A stretch of DNA of 53,324 nt from Herbaspirillum sp. (GCA_028291765.1 JAQGNR010000211.1:1-53324); one strand, 5' to 3'; counted from the first letter of the stretch, positions 18,782 through 28,077 are shown. Notes: generated by a model not told the origin, from the letters alone. Translations and numbers: made by a program.

Positions 18782-20638
18782 ATGATGCCCAAGTCTTCTT
18801 CTTTGTCCGCTGCAACGTCTACGTCTACGTCCGCTGCATCGGCTGCCATTCATTACAGCATCATTGCGCACGATCCTGCCGCACATTTGTTTACCGTGAC
18901 GTTGACGGTCGATGTGCCGGCAGCCGATGGCCAGGTATTTGCCTTGCCGGCCTGGATTCCCGGTAGTTATATGGTGCGCGAATTTGCCCGCCATATTGTA
19001 CGGATCGAAGCGCGTTCGGCGAGCGCTGCGGGCGTCCAAAAAATCCCTCTCAAGAAATGCGATAAACATAGCTGGCAGGCGGCCCGTTGCGATGGACCGT
19101 TGACGCTGACCTATGAGGTCTATGCCTGGGATTTATCGGTGCGCGCTGCGCATCTGGATCAGACCCATGCATTCTTTAACGGCACTAGCGTATTTTTGCG
19201 CGTGTTGGGGCAGGAGCAATCTGCGCATATTGTCGATATCCAGCGACCGCAGGGCGATGCGTACAAGTCGTGGCGGGTTGCTACTGCGTTGCCGGAATTG
19301 AAGGCCAAGCGTTATGGTTTCGGCACCTATGTGGCCGGCGATTATGATGAGTTGATCGATCATCCGGTGGAGTTGGGTAACTTTGCGTTGACGACTTTTG
19401 AGGCGCATGGCGTGCCGCACGATATTGTCATCACTGGGCAAGTGCCGAATCTGGATCTGCGCCGGCTGGCTGACGATTTGAAGCCGATATGCGAAGCGCA
19501 GATTGCCTTGTTCGAGCCGAAAACGAAACGTGCACCGATGCAGCGTTATGTCTTCATGACGCTGGTGGTCGGCGATGGTTACGGCGGTCTGGAACATCGT
19601 GCATCGACCGCACTGCTTTGTACGCGCAGCGACTTGCCGGTTAAGGGCAAGCCGGAACAGAGTGATGGTTATCGGACTTATCTGGGCTTATGCAGCCATG
19701 AATATTTTCATACCTGGAATGTCAAACGCATCAAGCCTGCGGTGTTCGCGCCTTACGATTTGCAGGCTGAAAATTACACCTCGCTGCTGTGGCTGTTTGA
19801 GGGCTTTACCAGTTATTACGATGATCTGATGCTGGTGCGCAGCGGGCTGATCAATATCGAGGCGTATCTGAAATTGCTGGCCAAGACGACCAATGGCGTG
19901 ATGCGCGGCAGCGGCCGTAGCAAGCAGAGCGTGGCTGAATCGAGCTTCGATGCCTGGGTTAAATATTATCGGCAGGATGAGAATGCGCCGAACGCGATTG
20001 TCAGCTATTACACCAAGGGATCGCTGGTTGCGCTGGGGCTGGATTTGACGATTCGCGCCGGGACGGCCGGTAAGAAATCGCTGGATGATGTGATGCGCGC
20101 GTTGTGGCAGCGTTACGGGCGTAATTTTTTTAGCGCCGGCGGTGGCCGCGGGCTGGAAGAGGCCGACGTGCTGGCGCTGTTCGAAGAGCTTAGCGGGGTG
20201 CGTCTCGCGCTATTTTTCAAGCGTTATATATACGGCACCGATGATGTGCCGCTGAAGGCGTTGCTGGCGCCGTTCGGGATTGCGCTGATTGCGCCGGAAG
20301 CGTCGGCCAAGCCGGATATCGGTGTGCGTTTGGCGACAGAGGGCGGCGATAGCAGGATCGCCAGTGTTTACGAAGGCGGGGCGGCGCATAAGGCGGGTTT
20401 GTCTGCCGGCGATAAACTGGTGGCGCTCGACGGTTTGCGCGTGCCGGCGACCGGGCCGGATGGTTTGCTGGGGCGGTATCGTATTGGCGATACGGTGGCG
20501 CTGCATGTGTTCCGGCGCGATGAATTGATGGCGTTTTCTGTGAAGCTGAAGGCGGATGCTGCGCCGAAATGGCGGTTTGAAATTGCGGCTAAACCCGACG
20601 CGGCTGCGAAGCGTTTGTATGGCGGCTGGCTGGGGTAA
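18782..20638 (+). CDS. M61-family metallopeptidase with PDZ domain
   Basis: A 618-residue M61 (glycyl aminopeptidase-type) protein. An N-terminal beta domain (about 20-200) includes PAWIPGSYMVREFARH, the conserved M61 signature. The zinc site is CSHEYFHTWNVKRIKP (HExxH near residue 308), with WLFEGFTSYYDD supplying the third ligand Glu. A PDZ domain (about 510-590, SVYEGGAAHKAGLSAGDKL) may bind substrate termini. No clear signal peptide is seen, so it is probably cytoplasmic. The physiological substrate is unknown. It begins 34 bases after gltD and could be cotranscribed. Two ATGs (18782, 18785) are adjacent. The N-terminus is Ser/Thr/Ala-rich with a 6-base repeat coding Thr-Ser. Confidence 0.9.
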   Translation: MMPKSSSLSAATSTSTSAASAAIHYSIIAHDPAAHLFTVTLTVDVPAADGQVFALPAWIPGSYMVREFARHIVRIEARSASAAGVQKIPLKKCDKHSWQAARCDGPLTLTYEVYAWDLSVRAAHLDQTHAFFNGTSVFLRVLGQEQSAHIVDIQRPQGDAYKSWRVATALPELKAKRYGFGTYVAGDYDELIDHPVELGNFALTTFEAHGVPHDIVITGQVPNLDLRRLADDLKPICEAQIALFEPKTKRAPMQRYVFMTLVVGDGYGGLEHRASTALLCTRSDLPVKGKPEQSDGYRTYLGLCSHEYFHTWNVKRIKPAVFAPYDLQAENYTSLLWLFEGFTSYYDDLMLVRSGLINIEAYLKLLAKTTNGVMRGSGRSKQSVAESSFDAWVKYYRQDENAPNAIVSYYTKGSLVALGLDLTIRAGTAGKKSLDDVMRALWQRYGRNFFSAGGGRGLEEADVLALFEELSGVRLALFFKRYIYGTDDVPLKALLAPFGIALIAPEASAKPDIGVRLATEGGDSRIASVYEGGAAHKAGLSAGDKLVALDGLRVPATGPDGLLGRYRIGDTVALHVFRRDELMAFSVKLKADAAPKWRFEIAAKPDAAAKRLYGGWLG

Positions 20639-20680
20639 AAACGCGGGCTTTGGATATCCCCGCCAGAGCAGGGATGTTTG

Positions 20681-20710
20681 CTGAACCGGTCAATGTTTGA
20701 TTCGGTTCAG
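20681..20710. terminator. Possible hairpin between convergent genes
   Basis: CTGAACCG and CGGTTCAG form an 8-bp stem around 14 bases that contain a further TCAA/TTGA pairing. It lies between the M61 gene and the convergent outer-membrane protein gene. No clear T-run, so terminator function is uncertain. Confidence 0.35.
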
Positions 20711-20727
20711 TAGGGTGAATAATCTTA

Positions 20728-21348
20728 TCAGAACGTATAGCGCAAGCCGATGGACATCATGTCTGTTGATATCTTGGCTGCTGGGTCAAAGCTTGGTGTG
20801 AGTGAACCGAAATACTCGTATTCAGCGCGCAATGCAAGTGCGGGTGTCAGTTTATATTCAGCGCCGACGCCAATGAGCGGCGTGGTTTTCGTGGTTTTTC
20901 CCGAATACGAACTGCCGGAATTGGTTTGGAAGTTGGCATCTGCTTGCATTTGCACCATCCCGAGCTTGCCCAGCAGGGAAAACGAATCGCCTAGCGGGAG
21001 AATTCCGACCGCGTCGATTGCCAGTCCGCGTATCTTCAAGTTGCCGTGCCATGGAGTGGAGGGACCGCTGGACTGGTATTTAGCTGTGGCGAGCTTGATA
21101 TATTGCCCTTCGAGTGCAAAATATTGATTGAATTGATATCCGCCATAAAGTTTGAAGCCCGTGCCTGTTTTGTTTCCTTTGAAATCTTCGTAAAGACCAT
21201 CGCGGTTGATTTTTACTTTTGAACGCCCAACGGAAGTACCGAGATACCAACCATCATTCGCCGGTGCTGCGGCGAATGCGGAAGCGGATACGGCGGCCGC
21301 GCAAAGAACCAAGCCCGAAATACAATATTTAAATGCTACTTTTTCCAA
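20728..21348 (-). CDS. Outer-membrane beta-barrel protein
   Basis: A 206-residue OmpA/Ail-like 8-strand barrel protein. Residues 1-24 are a signal peptide (MEKVAFKYCISGLVLCAA..., cleaved after ASAFA). The mature part starts with GWYLGTSVGRSKVKI and shows alternating amphipathic strands (YGGYQFNQYFALEGQYI, LRAEYEYFG), ending in SIGLRYTF with the C-terminal Phe needed for Bam insertion. Its ligand or role is unknown. The start is a TTG at 21348 with GGGAG 5 bases upstream; the frame extends 12 codons further to an ATG with no site and an unlikely polar prefix. It stands alone, downstream of the rplY terminator. Confidence 0.82.
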   Translation of the reverse strand: MEKVAFKYCISGLVLCAAAVSASAFAAAPANDGWYLGTSVGRSKVKINRDGLYEDFKGNKTGTGFKLYGGYQFNQYFALEGQYIKLATAKYQSSGPSTPWHGNLKIRGLAIDAVGILPLGDSFSLLGKLGMVQMQADANFQTNSGSSYSGKTTKTTPLIGVGAEYKLTPALALRAEYEYFGSLTPSFDPAAKISTDMMSIGLRYTF

Positions 21349-21664
21349 AATTTCTCCCTGATGATTATCGATATGCGGCGCCATTCCGGTCCTAGCTGGA
21401 ACTGGCGCGACATGGCGTCCATTAAATCGAAATAGGGGAGAGAAAGAAATGAGCCGAATCCGAATACATCGGACGGTGATTCTGAAAATAAAATAGTTCG
21501 CCGAATAACGTGTGCTTGATTGAAGCTACGTCGGGCGGGATGGAGGGCGCTATTTTTAACGAAGCAACGCGTAAAAAGCGCTTGCGCAAAGAAAATGCCG
21601 TTCAGCATAGCGCTGAACGGCATTGGCACGATAGGCAGTGATCCGGAAAATATCCGGAGCGGAA
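21349..21664. other. 316-bp intergenic region
   Basis: This stretch between the outer-membrane protein and rplY holds a strong minus-strand terminator for rplY at its rplY side and presumably the promoter of the outer-membrane protein at its other side. A minus-strand open frame crosses the terminator and a 14-codon plus-strand frame starts at 21449; neither is convincing as a gene. Confidence 0.6.
21588..21624 (-). terminator. Intrinsic terminator after rplY
   Basis: A perfect 13-bp stem (AATGCCGTTCAGC / GCTGAACGGCATT, 5-base loop, 21594-21624) is followed on the minus strand by TTTTCTTT. It lies 40 bases downstream of the rplY stop and closes the prs-rplY transcript. Confidence 0.85.
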
Positions 21665-22309
21665 TTACTTCTTATCGGCAGGTGCCGCAGGAGCGGCGCC
21701 TGCTGCTGGTGCTGCTGCTTCTGCAGTGGCTTCGGCTTCCACTTTACCGGCTGGAATCGATGCGGTAGCGATGGTTGGATTGTCTTCGCCGCCGTGAATC
21801 ACAGCAGTTACGCCATTCGGCAGTTTGATGTCGGCCAGATGGATCGAATTGCCGACTTCCAGTGCACCCAGATCGACTTCGACGAACTCAGGCAAGTCTT
21901 TAGGCAAGCAAGTGATATCCAGATCGGCCATAACGTGGCTGATGATGCCGGAAGCCAGTTTGACGGCAGGCGAAATTTCCGCGTTGATGAAGTGCAAAGG
22001 CACTTTTACGTGGATTTTTTGCGATGCATCCACGCGCTGAAAATCAGCATGCAGGACCAGTTGCTTGTATGCGTGGACTTGGAAGTCGCGCAATAGAACC
22101 TGTTCAACCTTGCCGTCGATTTCCAGATCGAGAATCGAGGAGTGGAAGGTTTCTTTTTTCAATGCGTGATACAGGGCATTGTGGTCCAGCGAGATGCTGA
22201 CGGGCGCGCTGGTGCCGCCGTAGATGATGCCGGGTGTTTGTCCGGCATTGCGCAGGCGGCGGCTCGCTCCAGTCCCCTGCTCTTTGCGTACGAATGCGAT
22301 AACTTTCAT
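21665..22309 (-). CDS. rplY: 50S ribosomal protein L25/Ctc, long form
   Basis: A 214-residue L25 of the long (TL5/Ctc) type, which binds 5S rRNA in the large subunit. The N-terminal 5S-binding domain (about 1-95) begins [20 protein letters not shown] with GIIYGG following; the C-terminal beta domain (about 100-190) has [18 protein letters not shown]. An Ala-rich tail ends the protein. The ATG at 22309 has GGAG 6 bases upstream; a TTG at 22321 lies in front of that site. It follows prs by 118 bases that contain two hairpins. The peptidyl-tRNA hydrolase gene that often follows rplY is not here; a terminator and an outer-membrane gene come next. Confidence 0.95.
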   Translation of the reverse strand: MKVIAFVRKEQGTGASRRLRNAGQTPGIIYGGTSAPVSISLDHNALYHALKKETFHSSILDLEIDGKVEQVLLRDFQVHAYKQLVLHADFQRVDASQKIHVKVPLHFINAEISPAVKLASGIISHVMADLDITCLPKDLPEFVEVDLGALEVGNSIHLADIKLPNGVTAVIHGGEDNPTIATASIPAGKVEAEATAEAAAPAAGAAPAAPADKK

Positions 22310-22346
22310 TTGTTGCTCCAATGGTGCGAGGCTGATGACCCCGCGT

Positions 22347-22372
22347 TAAAAATCCCCCGCGACCAGGGGATT
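22347..22372 (-). terminator. Terminator-like hairpin between prs and rplY
   Basis: AATCCCC / GGGGATT (7 bp, 8-base loop) is followed on the minus strand by TTT then A, giving GGGGGATTTTTA. It sits about 40 bases upstream of the rplY start. It can act as a partial terminator or attenuator separating prs from rplY expression. Confidence 0.6.
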
Positions 22373-22379
22373 CAAGAAT

Positions 22380-22407
22380 CCCATCATCAATTTAAGTCGA
22401 TGATGGG
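22380..22407 (-). other. Second hairpin in the prs-rplY gap
   Basis: CCCATCATC / GATGATGGG forms a perfect 9-bp stem with a 10-base loop, just downstream of the prs stop and 7 bases before the terminator-like hairpin. No T-run of its own. Possibly a 3'-end stabiliser for prs mRNA. Confidence 0.5.
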
Positions 22408-22427
22408 AGAAAACTTATTTTAAAAAA

Positions 22428-23378
22428 TTATTCAACGAACAAGGACATCACCGAATCGCCCTTGCTGATACGTCTAAATGTCTCAGCCAGCAATTCCGCA
22501 CAAGACAACACGCGGATTTTGCTGCAGGCGCTAGCCAGTTCGGACAGCGGAATCGTATCGGTGACGACCAGCTCATCGAGCGGCGAATCGATAATGCGCT
22601 GAATCGCCGGACCGGACAGCACCGGATGCGTACAGTACGCAACCACTTTCTTGGCGCCGCGCTCCTTCAATACTTCTGCCGCCTTGGTCAAGGTACCGGC
22701 TGTGTCGACCATGTCATCCATGATCACGCAGTTGCGGCCTTCGACTTCACCGATGATGTTCATGACTTCCGAAACATTGGCTTTCGGACGGCGTTTATCG
22801 ATGATGGCGAGGTCGCAGTTCAGGCGTTTGGCCAGCGCCCGTGCTCGGACCACACCGCCGACGTCAGGCGAAACCACCAGCAGATCGTCGTAAGCTTTAC
22901 TGACCAGATCGCTCAACAAAATCGGCGACGCATAAATATTATCGACCGGAATATCGAAAAAGCCCTGAATCTGATCCGCATGCAGATCCATGATCAGTAC
23001 GCGTTCGACACCGGCTTCCTGCAACATATTGGCGACCACTTTGGCCGAAATCGCAACCCGCGCCGAACGCGGACGACGATCCTGGCGTGCATAGCCGAAA
23101 TACGGGATTGCGGCGGTGATGCGGCCGGCCGATGCCCGTTTCAGCGCATCGACCATCAACATGATTTCCATCAGGTTATCGTTGGTCGGCACACAGGTCG
23201 ATTGCAAAACGAAAACATCCTTGCCGCGCACGTTTTCGTTGATTTCGACCATGACTTCACCGTCGGAAAACTTCGAGACATTCGCCTTGCCGAGTGGAAT
23301 ACCCAGTTTTTTTGCAACTTCGATCGCCAATGCCGGGTTAGCGTTACCGGTAAAAACCATCAGGTTTTCGAGTGCCAT
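22428..23378 (-). CDS. prs: Ribose-phosphate pyrophosphokinase
   Basis: A 316-residue PRPP synthetase (EC 2.7.6.1), making PRPP from ribose 5-phosphate and ATP for nucleotide, His and Trp synthesis. Signatures are [19 protein letters not shown] (ATP site), [17 protein letters not shown] (family signature), and the PRPP loop [17 protein letters not shown] near residue 220. The ATG at 23378 gives [12 protein letters not shown] and the canonical length, with AGGGA 6 bases upstream; the frame extends six codons further. It lies downstream of tRNA-Gln on the same strand, a block shared by many betaproteobacteria, so the tRNA and prs may be in one transcript. Confidence 0.97.
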   Translation of the reverse strand: MALENLMVFTGNANPALAIEVAKKLGIPLGKANVSKFSDGEVMVEINENVRGKDVFVLQSTCVPTNDNLMEIMLMVDALKRASAGRITAAIPYFGYARQDRRPRSARVAISAKVVANMLQEAGVERVLIMDLHADQIQGFFDIPVDNIYASPILLSDLVSKAYDDLLVVSPDVGGVVRARALAKRLNCDLAIIDKRRPKANVSEVMNIIGEVEGRNCVIMDDMVDTAGTLTKAAEVLKERGAKKVVAYCTHPVLSGPAIQRIIDSPLDELVVTDTIPLSELASACSKIRVLSCAELLAETFRRISKGDSVMSLFVE

Positions 23379-23469
23379 GGAGTTCCCTGAATGCAATCGT
23401 TAGAAAGTCGAAAAGCCGGCAATGCGTGACTGGTGCAGTCTTGCGTTGGCGGCTTGATTTATTTGCGCG

Positions 23470-23497
23470 AACCAGGGATATGAACAGATCCCGGGTT
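23470..23497 (-). other. Stem-loop between tRNA-Gln and prs
   Basis: AACCAGGGAT and ATCCCGGGTT can pair at 9 of 10 positions around an 8-base loop, starting 9 bases beyond the tRNA CCA end. There is no T-run. It may be a processing site in a tRNA-prs cotranscript. Confidence 0.45.
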
Positions 23498-23506
23498 CCA
23501 ATTTAA

Positions 23507-23583
23507 TGGCAGGGGAAGAAGGATTCGAACCTTCGCATGCTGGAATCAAAATCCAGTGCCTTAACCAGCTTGGCGATTCCCCT
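23507..23583 (-). tRNA. tRNA-Gln (anticodon TTG)
   Basis: A 77-base minus-strand tRNA with encoded CCA. The acceptor stem pairs AGGGGAA with TTCCCCT, followed by the discriminator G. The D arm contains AAGCTGGTTAAGGC. The anticodon arm is CTGGA-TTTTGAT-TCCAG with anticodon TTG at positions 34-36, and the T arm is GAAGG-TTCGAAT-CCTTC. It lies between ispE and prs. Confidence 0.97.
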
Positions 23584-23668
23584 ACACAACCTTGTGTTGC
23601 CGTTATATCGTGCCCGGCGTTATAGACCGCCTCGACCGTATTGATATACCTGCAACGAAATATGTACT

Positions 23669-24592
23669 TCAGCCCAGCAGTGCGGCCAGTGGATGCCGTT
23701 GCATCGCTTTGGCGGTCCAGGCTTTCCAGTGCGCCGGTACTTGCTTCAGTACCTCGCGGGCTTGTGATTCGTGTTCGAAACTGCAAAACACGCAAGCGCC
23801 TGATCCCGTCATTCTTGCATCGCCAAATTGCTGCAACCACTTTACGGCATCTGCGACTGCTGGATAATGCGCAGCAGCCACTGCTTCCAGGTCGTTTTTA
23901 AAACCGGCCTGCTTGATACCTTTTTGGACACCTTTCGGTGTACCTTTCTCACTACCATTTCCGCAACATTTGTATGCCTTGGAAAAGTCCGTTATTTTGC
24001 AGGGTTTCGTATCACGTGTCAATTGCGAAGATGAAAATATTACCGCTGTCGGCACGGAAACCCCAGGTTCGATTACCAGAAACCAGCAATCCGGGGTATT
24101 TATCGCCTGAAGTTGCTCGCCGATGCCTTCGGCAAAGGCATTTTGCCCAAAAATAAAAAAAGGAACGTCTGCGCCAAGTTGGGCGCCCATCGTCATCAGT
24201 TCGGCGCGGGAAAAGCCGGTCTGCCACAGATGATTGAGGACGATCAAGGTGGTTGCGGCATCCGATGAGCCGCCGCCGACGCCGCCGCCCATCGGCAGGA
24301 TTTTGTCGATCGCAATGTCGGCTCCGAGCTGTGTTTTCCTGGTATCGCCTGCGGCTGCCTGCAGCAGGTGCGCGGCCCGCACGATCAGGTCCGACTGTTC
24401 CGGTACGCCCGGCATCGCAGTGGTGCGGCGGATGACGCCGTCGTCGCGGGTAAGGAAATGCAGCGTATCGCCGCGGTCGATTAACTGGAATAGCGTTTGC
24501 AGCAGATGGTAACCGTCGGCGCGGCGTCCGATGACATGCAGAAACAGATTCAGTTTGGCGGGTGCGGCGCAGTTGAGCAGGGTAGCGGACAT
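23669..24592 (-). CDS. ispE: 4-diphosphocytidyl-2-C-methyl-D-erythritol kinase
   Basis: A 307-residue GHMP kinase of the MEP isoprenoid pathway (EC 2.7.1.148). The N-terminal substrate-site segment is [22 protein letters not shown]; the ATP loop is [16 protein letters not shown] near residue 100; and the C-terminal GHMP motif is [13 protein letters not shown]. Compared with the usual IspE of about 280-290 residues there is a Lys/Gly-rich insertion of roughly 20 residues (around 205-232, containing [15 protein letters not shown]) before the conserved [14 protein letters not shown]. It follows lolB by 26 bases and probably shares its transcript. Confidence 0.95.
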   Translation of the reverse strand: MSATLLNCAAPAKLNLFLHVIGRRADGYHLLQTLFQLIDRGDTLHFLTRDDGVIRRTTAMPGVPEQSDLIVRAAHLLQAAAGDTRKTQLGADIAIDKILPMGGGVGGGSSDAATTLIVLNHLWQTGFSRAELMTMGAQLGADVPFFIFGQNAFAEGIGEQLQAINTPDCWFLVIEPGVSVPTAVIFSSSQLTRDTKPCKITDFSKAYKCCGNGSEKGTPKGVQKGIKQAGFKNDLEAVAAAHYPAVADAVKWLQQFGDARMTGSGACVFCSFEHESQAREVLKQVPAHWKAWTAKAMQRHPLAALLG

Positions 24593-24618
24593 TGGAATGG
24601 AGGCGGCAGGGCGGCCGC

Positions 24619-25296
24619 TTAGGATGCCGATGCTTTGTCGATCACGATCCGAATCGCGACTTCACCGGCTTGATCCGTATAACGCTCCAGATCGATACGT
24701 TTCGGCATGCTGTCACCGGCTATGGTTTGCCAGTTGACATACTGGATGCGCCAGCCGTCGCGCGTGATGACGGTATTGCCGGCATCGTCACTACGCGCCT
24801 GAGCAATGAACGGCTTGCCTTGGGCATCGCTTGCGAAACCTTGCAGCCAGTCACGCAGCCCGGCAATCGGCAGCGGCCAGCCCAGTGTCTGTTCGGTCAA
24901 CTGATTGGCATCGTCGGCGCTGCGGGGCGGCTTGCCGGATTGGGTCAGGGTCGCGAGGCCGGGTTTGATATTGATCATTGCGATGGTCTGGCCCAGCGGC
25001 GACAGGAGTTGCAAGTGGATTTGCTCATGCGTTTGCTGCCATACGAAGCTGCCATAGACCGATTGATTCTGATTATTTTGCTGATAATGTAACGACAAGC
25101 GCCCTTCGAGGGTAACGTCTTGACGGTATACCCGTGCGCTCGCTGCATTGACGCCGGTATCGGCGGCCGGCCCCGGTGTCATATTCGCGCATCCGGCGCT
25201 GGCTAGCGCCAGGCTGAAAGCCGCGGCACGCCATAGGCGGCTGCCCAGGTGCGAACTTATGCGCGAACTTATACGCGAACTTATACGCATACTCAT
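24619..25296 (-). CDS. lolB: Outer-membrane lipoprotein LolB
   Basis: A lipoprotein of about 225 residues that accepts lipoproteins from LolA and inserts them in the outer membrane. The lipobox LASAGC puts the lipidated Cys at residue 36. The mature part contains the LolB pattern [12 protein letters not shown] and [26 protein letters not shown]. The neighbourhood (TPR lipoprotein, lolB, ispE) is the standard one for the group. The signal peptide has an unusually long n-region made of three RISS repeats, encoded by 12-base tandem units. The exact start is uncertain: GTG 25305, ATG 25296 and ATG 25290 are in frame and none has a strong site. Confidence 0.93.
   Translation of the reverse strand: MSMRISSRISSRISSHLGSRLWRAAAFSLALASAGCANMTPGPAADTGVNAASARVYRQDVTLEGRLSLHYQQNNQNQSVYGSFVWQQTHEQIHLQLLSPLGQTIAMINIKPGLATLTQSGKPPRSADDANQLTEQTLGWPLPIAGLRDWLQGFASDAQGKPFIAQARSDDAGNTVITRDGWRIQYVNWQTIAGDSMPKRIDLERYTDQAGEVAIRIVIDKASAS
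25251..25286 (-). repeat. Three 12-bp tandem units in lolB signal region
   Basis: Units 25251-25262, 25263-25274 and 25275-25286 (gcgaacttat plus gc or ac on the plus strand) lie head to tail with one base differing in the first. They encode Arg-Ile-Ser-Ser three times in the n-region of the LolB signal peptide. Confidence 0.9.
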
Positions 25297-25318
25297 GGAG
25301 CACACCCATAGATCACAT

Positions 25319-27106
25319 TCATAGCTTGATCTTAAGCCGCGTCAGCGTGCTTTTCAGTGCTTCGTTGCCCGGGTCTTGTTTGCGCGCCGTGCGCCACACT
25401 GCAAGTGCTGCATCGCGCTTGCCTTCGGTCCACAGCACTTCGCCCAAATGCATCCCGATTTCGGCATCTGCGCGTAAGGCATAAGCGTGGGCCAGCGTGG
25501 TTTCGGCATCCGCCAGATTACCCATGCGGAATTGCACCCAGCCCAGACTGTCGGTGATGAATGGGTCTTCAGGCGCCAGTTGCAATGCTTTGGTAATCAG
25601 TTCATAAGCTTCCGGCAATCGGATATTGCGGTCCGCCAGCGAATAACCGAGCGCGTTGTATGCCTGCTGGTTGGATGGCGCCAGATGCATGATTTTGCGC
25701 AAGCTGCTTTCCATTGAGGCCCAGTCGTTGAGTTTGTCGGCTGCCATTGCATAGTCGTACAGAAGGTCGACATTGTTTGGGAAACGCTTCAATCCGGCGT
25801 CCAGTACATTCAGCGATGGCTGGAACTGGTTGGCATCGCGCAGGATTTGCGCTTCGGCCAGGATCAGACGGCTTTGATCGGATTCGCCACTGGCCTCGGT
25901 TTGCGTCAGGATTGCACGCGCAGCGTTGATATCACCGCCTTTTGCGGTTAGCTCGGCACGACGGATTTGCGCGCTCAGATAGGCATCGCCGGGTTCGATC
26001 TGATCCAGCCACTTGAGCGCGGCCGGGATGTCGTTGCGTTCTTCTGCAAGCTGCGAGAGTATCAGCAACGCTTGGGTCGGATCGAGAATCTGGTTTTCTT
26101 GCGCGGATAGTGTTGCGACATATGCGCTAAGATACTTTTCAGCTTCTTTCGGATGATTGGTCTGCGCGTTCAGCAAGCCTAATGCAAGCTGTGTGCTCAG
26201 ATTATCCGGTTGTTCCTTGAGCAGGAGTTCGAACTGTTTGCGGGCGTCGTCGTATTGCTGCTTTTCAACCAGGCTGCGCGCATAGGCAATGCGGACATCG
26301 CGCGCTTTCGGATATTTACGCAGAAATTCTTCAATCAACGCCATTGCCTGGGTCTGATCTTCCGTAACTTGGGCTTGGGTCAGGATAGCCAGCGAGGAGT
26401 CCGGTTTGATCTTGAGGGCGGTATCGGCTTCCTGCCGCGCACGCGGTAAATCGCTGTTCGATGCAGCGGCCTGCGCCAGCGCCAGATGCGCCTCGAGGGT
26501 ATCGCTGTAAGGCGCCGTGATTCTTTCCACCATGGCAAATGCGGCTGCCTTATCTTTAGCGCGGCTGACCAAGCGCTGCATCTGCAGCATCAATGTGCCG
26601 CGGATTTTTGGGGGCGCTGTTTGCAATCGTTGCACCAGGATCGGTTCGGCCTCCGCCAGGTTGTTCGTCACGATCACCAGACCGAGGTAATTTTGCAGTG
26701 CTTCATCCGATTGCGGCGCGAACTGCATCCAGAGACGAACCGCATTCAATGCGTCCACCGGGCTTCTGGCGGAAACTGCAAATTCGGCAGCGCGCTTTGC
26801 CAGACGTGGATCGCGGCTTTGCTGCGCGGCGGCGATCAGTGTCACGTAGGCCGACTCCCATTGGCCGCGCTGGAAGGCGATTTCGGCGCTGAGGATTTCA
26901 TACATGAGCTCTCTGCTGAGCTTCACTTGCGGTAGTGTTGGATCGGGCTTATCCACCGTCAGGTCGTCGGTCAGGTCGGATGCAGTTGAATCCGTAGTCG
27001 CTTCAGTATCGGTTTTTGCTGTCGATTGTGCATCTGCCGGTTGCTTCTGGGCGGCGCAGGCCGATAGCAACGAAATGAGCGTGACGATGGCTAAAAGTTT
27101 TTTCAA
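25319..27106 (-). CDS. TPR-repeat lipoprotein
   Basis: A 595-residue protein made almost entirely of tetratricopeptide helices (for example AYNALGYSLADRNIRLPEAYELITKALQLAPEDP near the C-terminus), a protein-interaction fold. The preferred start is a TTG at 27106, giving MKKLLAIVTLISLLSAC, an ideal lipoprotein signal with lipidated Cys17. The frame extends 24 codons further to an ATG at 27178, which would put a poor polar extension before the signal. The gene leads a lolB-ispE operon, is conserved in that place in the group, and is divergent from mutM. Its partner is unknown; a role in the outer-membrane or periplasmic envelope is inference from the lipobox and neighbours. Confidence 0.85.
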   Translation of the reverse strand: MKKLLAIVTLISLLSACAAQKQPADAQSTAKTDTEATTDSTASDLTDDLTVDKPDPTLPQVKLSRELMYEILSAEIAFQRGQWESAYVTLIAAAQQSRDPRLAKRAAEFAVSARSPVDALNAVRLWMQFAPQSDEALQNYLGLVIVTNNLAEAEPILVQRLQTAPPKIRGTLMLQMQRLVSRAKDKAAAFAMVERITAPYSDTLEAHLALAQAAASNSDLPRARQEADTALKIKPDSSLAILTQAQVTEDQTQAMALIEEFLRKYPKARDVRIAYARSLVEKQQYDDARKQFELLLKEQPDNLSTQLALGLLNAQTNHPKEAEKYLSAYVATLSAQENQILDPTQALLILSQLAEERNDIPAALKWLDQIEPGDAYLSAQIRRAELTAKGGDINAARAILTQTEASGESDQSRLILAEAQILRDANQFQPSLNVLDAGLKRFPNNVDLLYDYAMAADKLNDWASMESSLRKIMHLAPSNQQAYNALGYSLADRNIRLPEAYELITKALQLAPEDPFITDSLGWVQFRMGNLADAETTLAHAYALRADAEIGMHLGEVLWTEGKRDAALAVWRTARKQDPGNEALKSTLTRLKIKL

Positions 27107-27255
27107 GGGAAGATCCAGAAAGTCGGCGATTCCCGATTTTACGCCGAACAGAGATAGTGTGGTGCGGGAGGCATCCATCAGGATGTAAGTGAATGCAAAC
27201 GGACCGCTTGCTTTATCATAGGCGGCTCAATTTCTTCTATTCTCCTTAGCCGCCG

Positions 27256-28077
27256 ATGCCAGAATTACCTGAAGTAGAAGTAACCCGCCGTGGTGTTGCG
27301 CCGCACCTGGAAGGGCAGCTCGTGACCGGTGTGGTCATGCGCCGCAGCGGTTTGCGCTGGCCTTTTCCGTCCGATCTGGCGCAACGCCTGACCGGACGGC
27401 GGATTACGCAGGCCGGGCGCCGGGGTAAATATTTGTTAATCGGGTTTGAACATGGGACCTTGATCGTGCATTTGGGCATGTCCGGGCATTTAAGGATTCT
27501 GCCGCTGGATATTGCGCCGAAGCTGCATGACCATTTCGATCTGGTGGTGGGGAATTGCCTGATGCGCATGACCGATCCGCGCCGCTTCGGCGCAGTACTT
27601 TGGCACGATGCGGCCGACGGGCATGTGGAAGAGCATCTTCTGCTGCGTGGCCTCGGTCTGGAGCCGCTGGAAGCGGTGTTCAACGCGGCTTTGCTGCATA
27701 AGCTCACGCGCAACCGCCGCGCAGCGATCAAGCAGGTGTTGCTGGCCGGCGATATTGTGGTGGGCGTGGGTAATATTTATGCGTCCGAAAGTCTGTTCAA
27801 AGCCGGTATCAATCCCAAAACGCCGGCGCATAGAATCAGTCTGGCGCGCTATCAAAAACTGGTGCTGGCGATTCGCGAAACGCTGGCCGCTGCGATCGAG
27901 CAGGGCGGTAGCAGTTTGCGCGATTTTATTGCCGTCAACGGCCAGTCCGGCTATTTTCAGCAAAGTTATTTCGTTTATAACAGGAGCGGTGAAGCCTGCC
28001 GGATTTGCCGCACGCCGATACGCCAGATCAAGCAAGGCCAGCGTTCGACCTTTTATTGTGTGAGTTGTCAGCGATGA
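27256..28077 (+). CDS. mutM: Formamidopyrimidine-DNA glycosylase
   Basis: A 273-residue MutM/Fpg (EC 3.2.2.23) that removes 8-oxoguanine and formamidopyrimidines. The N-terminus MPELPEVEVTRRGV supplies the catalytic Pro2 and Glu3. The helix-two-turn-helix has VGNIYASESLFKAGINP. The zinc finger at the C-terminus is CRIC-x16-CVSC. It overlaps mutY by four bases (ATGA), so the two oxidative-damage repair enzymes are translationally coupled. Divergent from the TPR lipoprotein across about 150 bases. Confidence 0.97.
   Translation: MPELPEVEVTRRGVAPHLEGQLVTGVVMRRSGLRWPFPSDLAQRLTGRRITQAGRRGKYLLIGFEHGTLIVHLGMSGHLRILPLDIAPKLHDHFDLVVGNCLMRMTDPRRFGAVLWHDAADGHVEEHLLLRGLGLEPLEAVFNAALLHKLTRNRRAAIKQVLLAGDIVVGVGNIYASESLFKAGINPKTPAHRISLARYQKLVLAIRETLAAAIEQGGSSLRDFIAVNGQSGYFQQSYFVYNRSGEACRICRTPIRQIKQGQRSTFYCVSCQR

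Noticed and set aside
21449..21493. 14-codon plus-strand frame after GGGGAG.
   Set aside because: Too short, no downstream gene on that strand, nothing else supports it.
21336..21629. 97-codon minus-strand frame between rplY and the outer-membrane protein.
   Set aside because: It spans the rplY terminator hairpin and has no recognisable protein features.
25251..25286. Short regularly spaced repeats as a CRISPR-like array.
   Set aside because: 12-base units lie head to tail with no spacers and encode RISS in frame within lolB.
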